Of a stretch of DNA of 64,000 nucleotides, positions 24,498 to 35,914 are shown piece after piece. A program made the position numbers and the translations under genes. The stretch lies in NCBI RefSeq assembly GCF_018687715.1, contig NC_056766.1, positions 20,567,001 through 20,631,000 on the forward strand, written 5' to 3'. The notes beneath the pieces are model-generated. The model saw nothing but the letters and a program-made list of their open reading frames with translations, did not search any database and had not been told where the DNA came from. Origin of the DNA: Carya illinoinensis (taxonomy: Eukaryota; Streptophyta; Magnoliopsida; Fagales; Juglandaceae). Each line of letters begins with the position of its first letter. Positions within the stretch are counted from its first letter, which is position 1.

Positions 24498-24832
24498 TAT
24501 TAATTGGAGGGTCACTCACGTGGAGCAAACCACTCCTCTATTCTACCTAACGCATGCCATGCGTTAGATACATTACATGCATAGGCTAACCTTTAAGGCC
24601 AACCGTCTAGGAGGCTATATATAGCCCCCTTTTGGTTCAAAAATATATGATAAGAACTCAGAAAAATCTCTCTCTTGTTTTTTCTTACGATAGTATTTAA
24701 GTTATGGATTATTAAAGCGTTACTCTAGTAGTACGCTTTATTATTAAGTAAAAAAATTTATCGATCTAAAAAAACTTGTGAAAAAATTTTATAAACTGAA
24801 TTTGAGATAGTTTTTACTGTGTAATTCTTACA
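24498..24832 (+). repeat. 3' LTR of the TNT1-like copia
   Basis: Partner of 17589-17935, 335 bp. It begins TATTAATTGGAGGG (the usual TG is TA) and ends TTCTTACA. Mainly C/T and G/A differences separate the LTRs. Confidence 0.85.
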
Positions 24833-24950
24833 CAAACAAAATCCACTTGCAAGCAATGACAGAACGCACGAAAGACAAAACACTCGATTATTTCCGTAAT
24901 CCAACAAAAAGGGCAAACCCCATCGTGTCACCCATTACCAACCAGTGCGC

Positions 24951-25424
24951 TTATGCAATCTTAACCTCGATTTTCTTGGGCTTTTTGGGTTCTGGAGGCG
25001 GAAGCTTCTCCACAGTCACAGTCAGTACACCGTCCTGACAAACCGCAGAGATAGCATCTGTGTTGGCATTCTCAGGCAGCACAAACTTCCTCATGAACTT
25101 GCCCACCCTCCTCTCCATCCTCACATACTTGGCTCCCTCCTTTTCCTCCTCCCGTTTCCTCTCGCCGCTTATCACGAGCACATTGTCTTCCTCTACCTGG
25201 ACCTTGATATCCCCAGACTTGACCCCCGGCATGTCGATTATGAAGACGTAGGAGCTTGGGTACTCCTTGACATCGGCGGGAGTGGCAGCCATGGCCTTGG
25301 CGTCGCGAATGTAGATGCGTGTAGGAGCGTTGAAGGACGAGTTTTCGGTGTCATTGGCCGTGTCCATCATCTGCTGCAGGGTAGAGAACAGTGGAGAACC
25401 CACACCCATGATTCTGAGATCCAT
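24951..25424 (-). CDS. Class II cytosolic small heat-shock protein (hsp2)
   Basis: 157 residues, the same gene as hsp1 with six substitutions that I can count: D9G, D24N, N25D, K28N, T37I and L68V. Five fall in the variable N-terminal arm. The alpha-crystallin domain and the C-terminal IEV motif are unchanged. The start is the ATG at 25424, by alignment with hsp1 and hsp3. The promoter with TATA and heat-shock elements is intact upstream. A Mutator-like element begins 932 bp upstream of the ATG (26357) and a 7.2-kb copia element ends 118 bp beyond the stop. Heat-inducible expression is expected from the promoter. Confidence 0.95.
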   Translation of the reverse strand: MDLRIMGVGSPLFSTLQQMMDTANDTENSSFNAPTRIYIRDAKAMAATPADVKEYPSSYVFIIDMPGVKSGDIKVQVEEDNVLVISGERKREEEKEGAKYVRMERRVGKFMRKFVLPENANTDAISAVCQDGVLTVTVEKLPPPEPKKPKKIEVKIA

Positions 25425-25547
25425 TTCTCTCTTCAAAGTTGGCCGGTTTCGTGACTGACACGCGAAATGCTAGAAGAGTTTTTGGGTAACTTCTGAAATG
25501 GAATTGGTCGAATTTCTCTGGGACAGAGAGGTCAGCTGCTCCCGGTG

Positions 25548-25555
25548 ATTTATAG
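25548..25555 (-). promoter_or_regulatory. TATA box of hsp2
   Basis: Minus-strand CTATAAAT, the same position relative to the ATG as in hsp1. Confidence 0.7.
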
Positions 25556-25631
25556 GTGCATCCGCGGGGAAAAACAGTGTTGGGGCGATGGAGAAAAGGG
25601 GAAAGTTCCAGAGGGACATGGAGGACAGATT

Positions 25632-25680
25632 GAAGGCTCCAGGAGCTTCCGTCGTATGAAGTCCACCTGGGATTCCAGAA
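25632..25680 (-). promoter_or_regulatory. Heat-shock elements of hsp2
   Basis: Two conserved elements: GAA-nn-CTC-nn-GGA-nn-TTC at 25632-25649 and the perfect TTCCAGAA at 25673-25680. Spacing matches hsp1. Confidence 0.65.
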
Positions 25681-26356
25681 TGACGTGGAAAGTTTTATTT
25701 TTGAGTATATTTAAAAGAAGTAAAATGTTAAATATAGTTAATAAAAAAATGAATGTTACGTATCATTTCATATCACATATTTTATATATTAAAATATTTT
25801 TTTTTTATTTTATTTTTTTTTTATTAAATTAATTGAATTATTTTATTTATCATCCACACATTATATATTTATTATAAAAAAATGAAAAAAAAATTAAAAT
25901 AAGTATGGTGTGTAAAGTGTGAGGATGACAAGAAAAATTTTTCTAAAAAAAATTTATAAAAATATATATATATTTATATATAAATATGATGAAAATTATA
26001 AAATTATTATATTTAAAAAATGTAACAAAATGAATAGTGTAAGTAAAAGTTTAAATATATGTAACATTAGTTTTTGAAAAAAATTGCATGATAAAGTTAT
26101 AATTTTTTTATGATTATTATAAACTTTTGTTTTAAAAAAAGACATATAAAATTGAAATAAATTTTAATAACTTGGCAAAATTGTATTGATTAATTAAAAA
26201 CTAATTGTAAAAAAATAAATTAATCGAAAAATAATTGATTTATAGCTTTTTTATAATTCTATGAAAAAATAAATGATAGTTGTGCAAACTTAAAATTTAC
26301 CTTCTGTCAATTATTTGATGCTATATTAAATGTTTTTTGAAATGATAATTGTTAAA
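25681..26356. other. AT-rich upstream region of hsp2, truncated by a transposon
   Basis: Aligns with 901-1375 upstream of hsp1, plus an extra AT-rich stretch at about 25741-25960. Homology stops at GTTAAA (26351-26356), where the Mutator-like TIR starts. In hsp1 the sequence continues without a break. Confidence 0.75.
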
Positions 26357-26564
26357 GAGAAAGTCTACGGAGCAGCCACTATTTAGCTAAAGCCGGAACA
26401 CACCTTACGTGGCCTAAGTGATTTTCCTTTTTTCTCCCTGCTGCACGTTTCCGGTCCCTCCCATCTGTTTTCACTTCATTTGAAATTTTCACTCATCCTC
26501 TCTCCACCCCCCATCCTCTCGCCCCCTACCCACGTCGCCCATCCTAAAAGTAAACCGGTGGTGC
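26357..26564 (+). repeat. Left TIR of the 4.4-kb Mutator-like element
   Basis: Matches the reverse complement of 30550-30758. The subterminal part holds CCACTATTTAGC and CACACCTTACGTGG, also present at the other Mutator-like ends in the window (41111-41153, 46390-46425). Confidence 0.9.
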
Positions 26565-27077
26565 TCCCTAGATTAAATCTAATTCATCAGACTTTAATTC
26601 TTTTCAAAATCCCTTCGAACCTCCTCCCCTTCGTCTTCCTCAATCTAAGCCCTCGAAGCCAAGCCCTCTCCACCACGACCTCAGCTCTCGGTTCCTAAGT
26701 CCACCAAAGCGAAGCCCTCAGTCCACTCAATGCGAAGCCGCCCACAATCCACCGATGCGAAGCCCTCAAATCTACAGGAGGTAAATAATCTATGATTTTA
26801 GGGTTTTGGCATACATTTTTTTCCTGGTTTACTCCATTTTTTTTTCTCTCTATATTTGCTAGAAACTAATGGTACCCTCCTGTAGATGTTGCCTCCCATG
26901 GCTTTGCGCAACCCTCTCTCTCGACAACTCTAAACCCTTTCTACCAGTTTCTTGCCTGTACATGCTTAAAGACTAAGCGCACCCTGTTGGGAATTATAAG
27001 GTATCGAGAGCTTAACATTTGCATTTTCTTTTTCAAATCAGAGTGGTCTTTTTTCATGAGCTCATTGTTGGTACCCT

Positions 27078-27411
27078 CCATATGTTTTTCTGTTTCTTGG
27101 ATGCTTGGTTTTGTATTTGTTAGATCTATTTTTTTTGTCTTTTAAAGGTTGTTGAATTTGGGTATTTTCTCATCCGAGAATGGCATAAATTTAGTTGCTT
27201 TGTTTACGAAGGCATTAGTCCGCATTTAATCTGAATACTTCTGTTTCCCAGCATCCCATATGTGTTTGTGTTTCTTGGATGCTTGGTTTTGTGTAAGTTA
27301 GATCTGTATTTTTAGTATTTTAATGGTTGCTGACTTTGGGTATTTTCTCATCCGAGAATGGCATAAACTTAGTAGCTGTAGCTTTGTTTGCGAATGCATT
27401 AGTCTACATTA
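27078..27411 (+). repeat. Tandem duplication of about 155 bp
   Basis: 27078-27230 and 27256-27411 share TTTCTTGGATGCTTGGTTTT and TATTTTCTCATCCGAGAATG in the same order. They lie inside the Mutator-like element, in intron-like DNA. Confidence 0.75.
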
Positions 27412-28043
27412 AAGGAAAGATTCAACAACAAAAAATATCTACGGATTCCACTGCAACTTTATCCAGATTTGAAGCTTTCAGATCTTCAAAGTAGAGCTTT
27501 AGAAGCTTTCTCTACCATATCGAAAATAAATTAAGCTCAGTACAATTTTTTTACCACTAAACTGATCTATGACACGAGTTTTTTCCTTTCCTTCTTGCAT
27601 ATAATGACGGGGGTCATGTTTTCTCTACCCCTATTCATCCTGCTCCTAAACTTAGTGGTTAAAAAAAAAAAAAAAGTTTCCTCCACAAATGAACAATTTT
27701 TTAGGAAATGGCAGAGAAAACATTAATGTTTACGTTAACAAAAAGGTCATAGAGATCGCAAATCTTGTCCTCTAATGTGAGACAATTACCTTTCTCACAT
27801 TATATATCTTCTTGCAACATTCTATTTTTAATTACTTTGTTTTAATTGTTCATTTTGAGTATCTTCAAGATATGTCATGCTTGTCCCCATGGAACTTAGT
27901 GCAAATCAGTCCCCGTGTTTGAGTTGAGCCTTGGCCTACTAATTGTGGAAAGGGAGATGGGTAATTTCAGCCTCTGTGAATTTACATCTAATAGTGTTAT
28001 GCCTACATGTTATGAGTTTTTTTTTTTCCTTTGTTGCTACAGG

Positions 28044-28130
28044 TATATACATTGAAGGTTCAACATGCAAATGACACTGCAGCTGAGAAATTTGGAGTTG
28101 ATCAATTTAAGGAATTTGATGGTTGATGAG
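28044..28130 (+). pseudogene. Exon-like fragment inside the Mutator-like element
   Basis: A long pyrimidine tract followed by GCTACAG (about 28018-28043) looks like a 3' splice site. The next 28 codons read VYTLKVQHANDTAAEKFGVD... to a TGA. The following ~250 bp resemble a 3' UTR. I do not recognise the protein. It may be a captured host-gene end or the 3' end of a transcript that starts in the CT-rich left TIR (exon-like GTAAAT junction near 26780). Low confidence. Confidence 0.25.
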
Positions 28131-30004
28131 TGTCACTGTAGCTGTTTTGATAATGGTTTCATTGTAACTTTTAGTCTCACTAAGTTCCATATTAACTGTA
28201 ATGGTCTACATGGTTTTTGTGTGGATCAACTGTAATGGTATTCCCCCTATGTAATGTAGTATTTATATGTTGTTTGCAGTTGGACAACAATTAACTCGTG
28301 ATGTAGCAATTAACAAGAATGAAATGCTGGTTTTCTCATGTTTTCTCATGTACACAATATGTGTACTTTGGGCTATGCATATTTTAGAATGAAAAAGATC
28401 TTTTACTTATAAAAAAAATATATATTGCAAATGTAAGCAAGTGGATTTTCTATGCTAGAAGCTATATTTTGGTACATGCCACTTTAGAACACTGATTTGC
28501 GCTTATCATAGTTTTATAAAGTACAATAAAATGAAAGTGGAAGCATGAATCCAAAAAAGGAGAGTAGAAGTGTAACATCCTGAGGTTCTTCATAATTTGT
28601 CCCAATTGCACGGCAAACATGACTTCCTTTTAGTCCTCAAAACAAATCCACCAAAAAGGATACTCAAATGTTCCAAAAAGGACCAAGATGGCATGGTAAA
28701 AACAATACATGGGAAGAATAATTATTCAGGCGAAACCACCTGTTCATGTTATCTCTGTGACTAGGAATAGAGAAGTGCCATAACCTGCCTACTTGTTTCT
28801 TAAGGTACCCATCACAGAGAAGTCCATGTCATCTACGTGACAAGAAAATTCTTGCAGGAAAACATAAAAATTTAGAGCTAAACCAAAATAACATAAATTT
28901 ATATAAAGCTGTTATATCCATCAGTCTGAATTTCAGGTACATATAAGTATATACACAAGGTACACATGGTGGATGTAACCATAGTCAGTGAATCCTTTGA
29001 CAACCCTTTGGATGCAACCCCACCAAAGACAAATACAACTCCCACGGCCACTATTTGGCTGCAACCATTTCCATAAATCTTTAATTCTGAAGGTGTCCAG
29101 AGTGTTGTCCAATCTCATTTTCGGTCTCCATTATTATTTCTGCAAAATTAAAAAAAAAAAAAGAGCATTAATGTTTCAGAGCAAAAATGAAACATTAATG
29201 CATTTACAAGTCTAAATAACTTGAAGTTCTACAAGGGGTACTTATATAGTAGATAGTAAAAAGGAAAACAGAATAGGCTGTGAACTTAATACCAAAGAAA
29301 TAGTCAGAAATGGTGCAATCAAACTTTTTAACTAAACTAAAGTTATACATGAACTAAATCTATAGCATATGAAAATCAACATCTTGTCTTTGCTTCCAAT
29401 CTTGTCAATTTTAGTCAATCTGAAGCCATTCAAAATGCTGGGTGGAATTTTCTGTTGGAAGGGAATCATTGTATGTTTTGCTGTTGTCAATCCCGAATAG
29501 ATTTTAGAACTGGGATATATTTTCAAAGGTTTGATATGAATAAAAAATCAAAATCAAACTCAACTCAAATACATTTGAATCCAATTTATTGAAGTCATCT
29601 ATATGATTTTTATTTTTTATTGAAGTCATAGAGCTATGAAGCATATATGAGGCTGTTAAGGGTCACGTACCAGAGGAATGAGATATTACTAGAGTTGGTG
29701 TTTTAAGGGTTAGATTGAGCGCTTGTGATAAATTAATACAAGAAATTGAACAAGAAATCGAGATAAAGATGGAATTTCCCTTCAAAATGTGATTTACCAC
29801 AAGCGCAACACAACACAAGCTGCAGAAAAAAGAAAAAAAAGAAAGCTTGCAGATCAAACCTCGATCTACCACTCCACAACACAACACAAGCTGCAGAAAA
29901 AATAACTTCCTTTTTTGTTTATGCTCTTGAACTTTAAATTCGAAATTCCTAATTTTTCTTGACAATCTAAATGGATAAACTAGTTAACATCACTCAATAA
30001 CCAT

Positions 30005-30190
30005 GGGGAAAAATTACAAAGTACAGATCACCTACAAGTGCTCCGTTCTGAGATCCACTTTCAGTGATTTGGGGGAAAATTAGAAATGAAATATCGACTA
30101 CAAACCCTAGATTTTGAGATCGGCTTTTTATAATTTGGGGCAAAATTTCAAATTGTAGATCGACCACAAACCCTACAAATCTCAGATATA
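30005..30190. repeat. 66-bp tandem repeat, about 2.8 units
   Basis: Units start at 30005, 30071 and 30137 (GGGGAAAAATTACAAA and variants). On the minus strand they form a 22-residue repeat because 66 is divisible by three, but no family is recognised. Confidence 0.7.
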
Positions 30191-30549
30191 ACTCTATATG
30201 AATGAAGAATGGGCTTACTGGTGTGGGGTCGTTCGAAAATTGTGATGACCGTGGTGTGTGGCACTGCTCGACGAGAGGAAACAATTTGTGGGTCTGGGTT
30301 ATCAGTGCTAAATCGAAGTGTGTGCGCGTGAGTGGTGAGAATCTGAGTGTGAGTGAGTAATAACAGAGAGTATGTGAGAAGTTTGGAAAAAATGCTTACC
30401 GACGTCGAAATCCCAGAGAAGAAAAAGCCACTCTCGTTGCAACGCCGTCCAAAACTGTACTCGATTGGGGGGTGGGGGAGAAAGCAAGGTTCGAGGGCTT
30501 CGTTTGGGGGAGGGGGAGATTGAGAGAGGGCCTCGGGACGCCCTTAGGT

Positions 30550-30758
30550 GCACCACCGGTTTACTTTTAGGATGGGCGACATGGGTAGGGGGCGAGAGGA
30601 TCGGGGGGTGGAGAGAGGATGAGTGAAAATTTCAAATGAAGTGAAAACAGATGGGAGGGACCGGAAACGTGCAGCAGGGAGAAAAAAGGAAAATCACTTA
30701 GGCCACGTAAGGTGTGTTCCGGCTTTAGCTAAATAGTGGCTGCTCCGTAGACTTTCTC
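30550..30758 (-). repeat. Right TIR of the 4.4-kb Mutator-like element
   Basis: Inverted partner of 26357-26564. It ends CTTTCTC at 30758, eight bases before the hsp3 ATG, so it supplies practically all of the 5' sequence of hsp3. Confidence 0.9.
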
Positions 30759-30766
30759 AGAGAAAA

Positions 30767-31240
30767 ATGGATTTCAGAATCATGGGTGTGGATTCTCCTC
30801 TGTTCTCCACCCTGCAGCAGATGATGGACCTGGCCGATGACACCGACAAGTCGTCCGTCAGCGCTCCTACACGCACCTACATTCGGGACGCCAAGGCCAT
30901 GGCTGCCACTCCAGTCGATGTCAAGGAGTACCCAAGCTCCTACGTCTTCATCATCGACATGCCGGGGCTCAAGTCCGGGGATATCAAGGTCCAGGTAGAG
31001 GAAGACAATGTGCTCGTGATACGCGGCGAGAGGAAACGGGAGGAGGAAAAGGAGGGAGTCAAGTATGTGAGGATGGAGAGGAGGGTGGGCAAGTTCATGA
31101 GGAAGTTTGTGCTGCCTGAGAATGCCAACACAGATGCTATCTCTGCGGTTTGTCAGGACGGTGTACTGACTGTAACTGTGGAGAAGCTTCCGCCTCCAGA
31201 ACCCAAGAAGCCCAAGAAAATCGAGGTTAAGATTGCATAA
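30767..31240 (+). CDS. Class II cytosolic small heat-shock protein (hsp3), promoter lost
   Basis: 157 residues with an intact frame. Substitutions against hsp1 include L3F, T22L, N25D, E27D, F31V, N32S and A50V, plus a Ser-to-Arg (VIRGER) and an Ala-to-Val (EGVKYV) inside the alpha-crystallin domain. The C-terminal IEV motif is kept. Only AGAGAAAA of the native leader remains before the ATG; everything further upstream is the Mutator-like TIR. The TATA box and heat-shock elements of the other copies are absent here. Either the gene is silent or it uses a promoter in the transposon. A promoter matching what is missing lies at 46443-47240. The 3' flank is native. Confidence 0.93.
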   Translation: MDFRIMGVDSPLFSTLQQMMDLADDTDKSSVSAPTRTYIRDAKAMAATPVDVKEYPSSYVFIIDMPGLKSGDIKVQVEEDNVLVIRGERKREEEKEGVKYVRMERRVGKFMRKFVLPENANTDAISAVCQDGVLTVTVEKLPPPEPKKPKKIEVKIA

Positions 31241-31618
31241 GCGCACTGGTTGGTGATGGGTGACACGATGGGGTTTACCCTTTTTGTTGGATTACGGAAA
31301 TAATCGAGTGTTTTGTCTTTCGTGTGTTCTGTCATTGCTTGTAAGTGGATTTTGTCTGTTATAATTTGTAGGATTTCAATGAAGAAAACTCTTCTTGCCA
31401 ATGAAGAGTGTGATATATAATATGATATGGATATCCAACAGTTTCTCTTTTTCATCAATCTTCTCTTGATCTTTCTATTGGTTTTCCTCTTTTTCTTGGT
31501 AATGCCAACAACTAAATTCCTTCGGAAATATGGCCTGCGCTGTTCCATGGTTCATGCGATTGTTTAACTGCTTCTATGAAATGGTTCTGTTTCGGGTTTA
31601 AGTTTTGGGCGTGGAGAG
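31241..31618. other. 3' flank of hsp3
   Basis: Uninterrupted version of the flank that is split in hsp2 (17316-17588 plus 24838-24950). It ends exactly at the copia 2 LTR, as the hsp2 flank ends at the copia 1 LTR. No gene. Confidence 0.8.
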
Positions 31619-31860
31619 TGTTAGAGAAACGACAACTTTCTGAAGAATTTGTCTTCATTGATAAATTTGTACATAGCTGAGTCTAAATATACACGGTCCG
31701 AAAGAATAAAAAACAATTATTTTGTTACAGATAACCGTAGGGACTAATAGCAAATTCCTCTACTGTTATTTTCTAGAATTTGTGTTCTGTGACGTGGTAC
31801 TCTTCTATAAATCATGATGGCTATGTGATTGACTTCCATTGCTTGCTGCAGTGTCATGCA
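31619..31860 (-). repeat. 3' LTR of copia 2
   Basis: 242 bp; on the minus strand it begins TGCATGACACTGCAGC and ends CTCTAACA. Confidence 0.85.
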
Positions 31861-34800
31861 GGGTGCCTTCCTTTGCCTGTGAAAAGGCAGGATAGAATCT
31901 TCTGTTTCCTATATGCCACCTCGAGTCCAAGGCGTATCAATCACATTGAGACGCGCTTTGAAATGTGTAAATTTCTCTGCAACTAGTGGCTTGGTTAGAA
32001 CATTTGTTATTTGTTCTTTGCAGCTGCAAAATTGGACTTTTAATGCACGGGCAGACACTCAATCTCTCACAAAGTGATAATCGATGTCTATATATTTTGT
32101 CTTGAAATGATAGATGGGGTTTATAGAGAGATATGTGGCTTTAATATTATCATACCATAAGATTGGAGCCTTAATAAGAGAAATGCCTAGATCTCAAATG
32201 ACTGTTTGAAGCCATGTTATTTCTGCAGTTGATGAGGTCAGTGATTTGTACTCAGCTTTTGTGGTTGAACGAACAACAGTTTTTTTGTTTCTTCAAGCTG
32301 TATGAGATGAGATGATTTTCTAGGTAGATGCAAAAGCTTCCAGTTGATTGACAATCGTTTGGACAACCTTCTCAATCGGCATTTAAGTATTCTTGAAGTA
32401 TGAAGATGGACTCCCTTTCAAAAAGTATGCCATAATCAATTGTGGCTTTGAGGTATTGTAGCACTAGTTAACAGCACTTCAATGTGATATTTTTGGAGAG
32501 TACATAAATTGACAAATTTTATTAATTGCAAAGTGTCAGTTTATTAATTGCAAAGGAGATGTCGGGTTTGGTGAGAGAAAAGTACTGCAAACCACTAACT
32601 ATGCTTTGATATAATGTTGGATTATTGAAATTTAGAGAATCAAATTTTGATAATTTTAGAGAAGCTTTCATGGAAGAGGAAATTGGTTTGGTATTGATGA
32701 TTTGACGACAAAGAAGTAAGCTCTTGATGTACTTCCATTAAGCAGAAGCCCCGTTGAGGTGTGGTCAACTTTCAGGCCAAGAAAGAAAGATAAGTGACCC
32801 AAGTCTTTGATTGGAAATGCAGATCCTAAGTCATGAAGAAGAAGATTAATAGTTGAGAAGCTCGATCCAGTGATAACTAAGTCATCCACATTCACTAACG
32901 GATAAAGAGTAACATCTTGGTGTTGCAATATGAACAAAGATGGATTTGTATACAAATTGGTGCAAAGACCATGATCGAATGACAGCAATAAAAATGATCA
33001 GCTGGATAGTGGAGGGCTTCACTATTGGAGAAAATGTCTCATTATAATCTAATTCATGCTGTTGATGATACCCTTTAGTCACAAGATGAGCTTTTCGTTA
33101 TTGAAAAGAGCCATCAGCCTTTGTTTTGTGGCGAAATACCCACCTGCAACCAAAAATATTAGCTATGGGTGTGGGAGGTACAAGAGACCAGGTGCGGTTT
33201 TGTTGAAGTGCATTAAATTCTTGAGCCATAGCCTCTCTCCATTCCTAAAATTGCACAGCTGCTGAGTAGCTAGAAGGTTCGTCTGGGACAGTAATGGTGA
33301 TGATGAGATAGAAATAGGTGGAGTAAGGAATGGTGTCATTCGTGAATTGTCTTGGTCTGGAAGAATTTGGCTCGTGTAATAATAGGGGAACGAGGTGGTT
33401 GTAAATTGTGGGAAGAGGATGGAGGAATAGAGGCCAAAGTAGTTTGAAGAATTGTGTGTCGGCAAGATAAGAGATGCAAAGGAGCTCGAGGTAGATGTAG
33501 ATGAAGATAAGGGAGGGGAAGCAGGTTGGCTTGGCTGTCGTGGGTTTGGGATTGGACCAGGCCCAAGAATAGATGGGAATAGGAGAGGCAATGACACCAG
33601 ATGGGAGTTGACTTGAGAAGAAGAGTGAGATTTTGAAAGAGAAAAGGAAGTCTCATTAAAAATAACATCTCGAGCAAGGTATAACCAATTGGTAGCTAGA
33701 TCCAGGCACTTACAGCATTTATGTGATGCACTATAATCCACAAAGAGACATGAAACAGAACGAAAATGTAATTTATTTGAGAGATAGGGTTTGAAATTGG
33801 GCCATCATTCACATAAAAAAACTTTCAAAAAATTATAATCTGGTTTAGAATTGTAAGCAAGAGAGTGAGGTGATTTATTTTTTAGAGCGGGTGAGGGAAG
33901 AAGATTAATCAAATAAATTGCAGTTTCAAAAGTATCGGCCCAATAAGAGAAGAGTAGTGAGAAATGGGCCAAAAGAGCAAGCCTGGTTTCAACTATATGC
34001 CGATGTTTTCTTTCAACAAGTCCCATTTTGTTGGTGCGTGTGTGGATATGAGAGATGGGTGATGCCTAATTTTTGACAAATTGGAGTTAAGGGTTTAAAT
34101 TCACCCTCACCATCGGTTTGGATAATTTTAAGTCTGAAGTTGAATAATCGCTCAGTGTAAGGGAGAAAGGTAGCGAAATTTTTTGCAACATCTGACTTGA
34201 GCTTGAGTGGAAAAAACCATGTATACCGAGTATAATGATCAACAAATGAAGGATAATATTTAAAACCAAGTCTTGAGACATAAGGTGTCGGGCTCCATAA
34301 GTCAACACAGATTAATTCTAAAGGCCTAGAGCATTGGGCTTGACTATTACAAAAAGGCAATTGATGACTTTTAGTTAAAAAACACTCAGAACATTTAGAA
34401 ACTGAAGCACTGGAAGAAACGGGCAACCATCTGGAGTGCAGAATGTTGGAGACAAGAGCTAGAGAGGAATGCCCGAGCCTATGATGCCATTGGTCTAGAG
34501 TAGTTCTTTCACCAAGATGAGTGGATGGAGAGGTAGAGATGATTGAGGGGGAGACATAGAGACCATTATGCATTGGCCATGTGAGGAGGAGTGTCGCTGT
34601 GTATTTGTCCTTCACAAAAAAGTGAGAGGAATGAAACTCAAAAAGGTAGGAGTTATCTTTGTAGAATTGAAGAACAGAGACTAAATTCTTAGTGATGAAA
34701 GAAACCTATAATATATTACGAAGTTAAAAAGAAAGAGAAGAAGACACGGGTGAGAAGGAATAATCACCAAAGTGTTGGATGGGTAGACCACTGCCATCGC

Positions 34801-35300
34801 CAACCTGTATTGTATCACCACCATTATACTGCTTAGAAGAAATAGTCAAGTTACTCAAATCATTAGTGATATGATGCGTAGTAGCAGAGTCCAGATACCA
34901 TGAAGAATAAGAGAATGATGCAAGGGTGGTGTAATTAGTAGAGAATGAGCTTGGAGCATCAAGTTGATAGGAATGATCAAACCTATATCGGCATTGGAAA
35001 TCAACATGGCCAGATTTATTGCAAACCTAGTAAGTAGGACATTGAGCATTGTAATGACAAGATTTGTAGAAGTATTGAAGGAATTGGACCTGCCACCACA
35101 AGAGTTTGAGTTGAAACCACCTCGCCCTCGACCTTGACATCCACCGTGAGAGTGGCCACGACCACGTTGGTCACATCCAGGAGATTCACTATAGTTGGTA
35201 GTAGGTTCAACAGAGAGTATAGGAGTTCTTGTAAGGTGAGATGATCAAGCCTCATGAAAGAGCAAGAATTAATACAACTCATGAGACGAGACAGGCTCTG
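31861..35300 (-). pseudogene. Copia 2 pol remnant
   Basis: Read leftwards on the minus strand: a zinc-knuckle remnant (about 35030-34980), pre-integrase WHHRLGHSSLALV (about 34500), integrase with YPSFVDHYTRYTWFF and EGEFKPLTP (34300-34090), reverse transcriptase [10 protein letters not shown] (about 33040) and NVDDLVITG where YVDDL is usual (about 32890). Then RNase H to about 31900. It is broken by many stops and by the RT deletion. Confidence 0.75.
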
Positions 35301-35301
35301 C

Positions 35302-35876
35302 TCATGTTGTTATCGAGGTAATGAAGGGTTCATAAGCTGGGCCAAGGCCATTAAGTAAATATGTAACAAGCTCCTTGTTGGGAAGATGAGTGCCAGTGGC
35401 AATGGGGGAGTTAGCAAAGAGGCGAACCTTTCCAAAGTATTCAAAAATGGGTTGGTCTCCTTTGGAGGATTTGTAAGTTGAAAGCGAAGTTGAAACTCTT
35501 TTGCTTGAGAGTGAGAGGAGTACATTGAGGCCAAAAGAACCCAAAGAGCACGAGCAGTGGTGGAAGAGAGAACATGGCCAAGGATGGAGTCAGAGAGAGA
35601 GGAGAAAAGAACGCTGAGGACCAGTTGGTCTGTGTATTGCCAAGAAAGAAAGGACGGGTTGGGTTTGGGTATGGCATTAGGAGAGTTAGCAATAGTTTCA
35701 GGAGGAGGAGGGAGAAACCCATCTACATAACCAAAGAGGTCTTGACCTCTAAGATAAGCTGAAATTTGGACCTTCCATAGAAGGTAATTTTCGTTGGTAA
35801 GGTTGGTAGAGACAATGTGGGAGAAGGAGGATAAGGTTGGAGGAGGAGGAGGAGGAAGATTTGAAGAAGAGGCCAT
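35302..35876 (-). pseudogene. Copia 2 gag remnant
   Basis: The ATG at 35876 opens a 188-residue reading with TNENYLLWKVQISAYLRGQD, nearly the same as copia 1 gag. This copy keeps the Trp codon (ALWVLLASMY) that is a stop in copia 1, but a frameshift near 35460-35540 alters the C-terminal part. Confidence 0.8.
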
Positions 35877-35914
35877 GGATCAGAATGACTATGGTCTACC
35901 GGCTATTGATACCA

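Larger units (their letters stand above)
17589..24832 (+). mobile_element. TNT1-like Ty1/copia retrotransposon, 7.2 kb
   Basis: Near-complete element: LTRs 17589-17935 and 24498-24832, gag-pol 19443-23424. The flanks are TAGAC (17584-17588) and CAAAC (24833-24837). Both are one change from CAGAC, the uninterrupted sequence in the hsp3 flank, so they are an aged 5-bp TSD. It split the 3' flank of hsp2 about 0.1 kb from the stop codon. It has a long 1.5-kb leader and a 1.07-kb 3' non-coding region (23425-24497) with no recognised gene. Confidence 0.9.
26357..30758. mobile_element. Mutator-like element with ~208-bp terminal inverted repeats, 4.4 kb
   Basis: TIRs at 26357-26564 and 30550-30758 are nearly identical; I see only about two or three differences over 208 bp. 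They start GAGAAAGTCTACGGAGCAGC. Long TIRs of this kind are typical of Mutator-like elements. No transposase-like ORF is visible. The interior holds exon-like pieces, a 150-bp duplication and a 66-bp repeat. The flanks do not form a TSD (ATTGTTAAA against AGAGAAAAA); they belong to two different hsp loci, which points to rearrangement after insertion. Confidence 0.75.

Noticed and set aside
26357..30758. Autonomous Mutator element
   Set aside because: I found no MuDR-type transposase motifs or long ORF between the TIRs.
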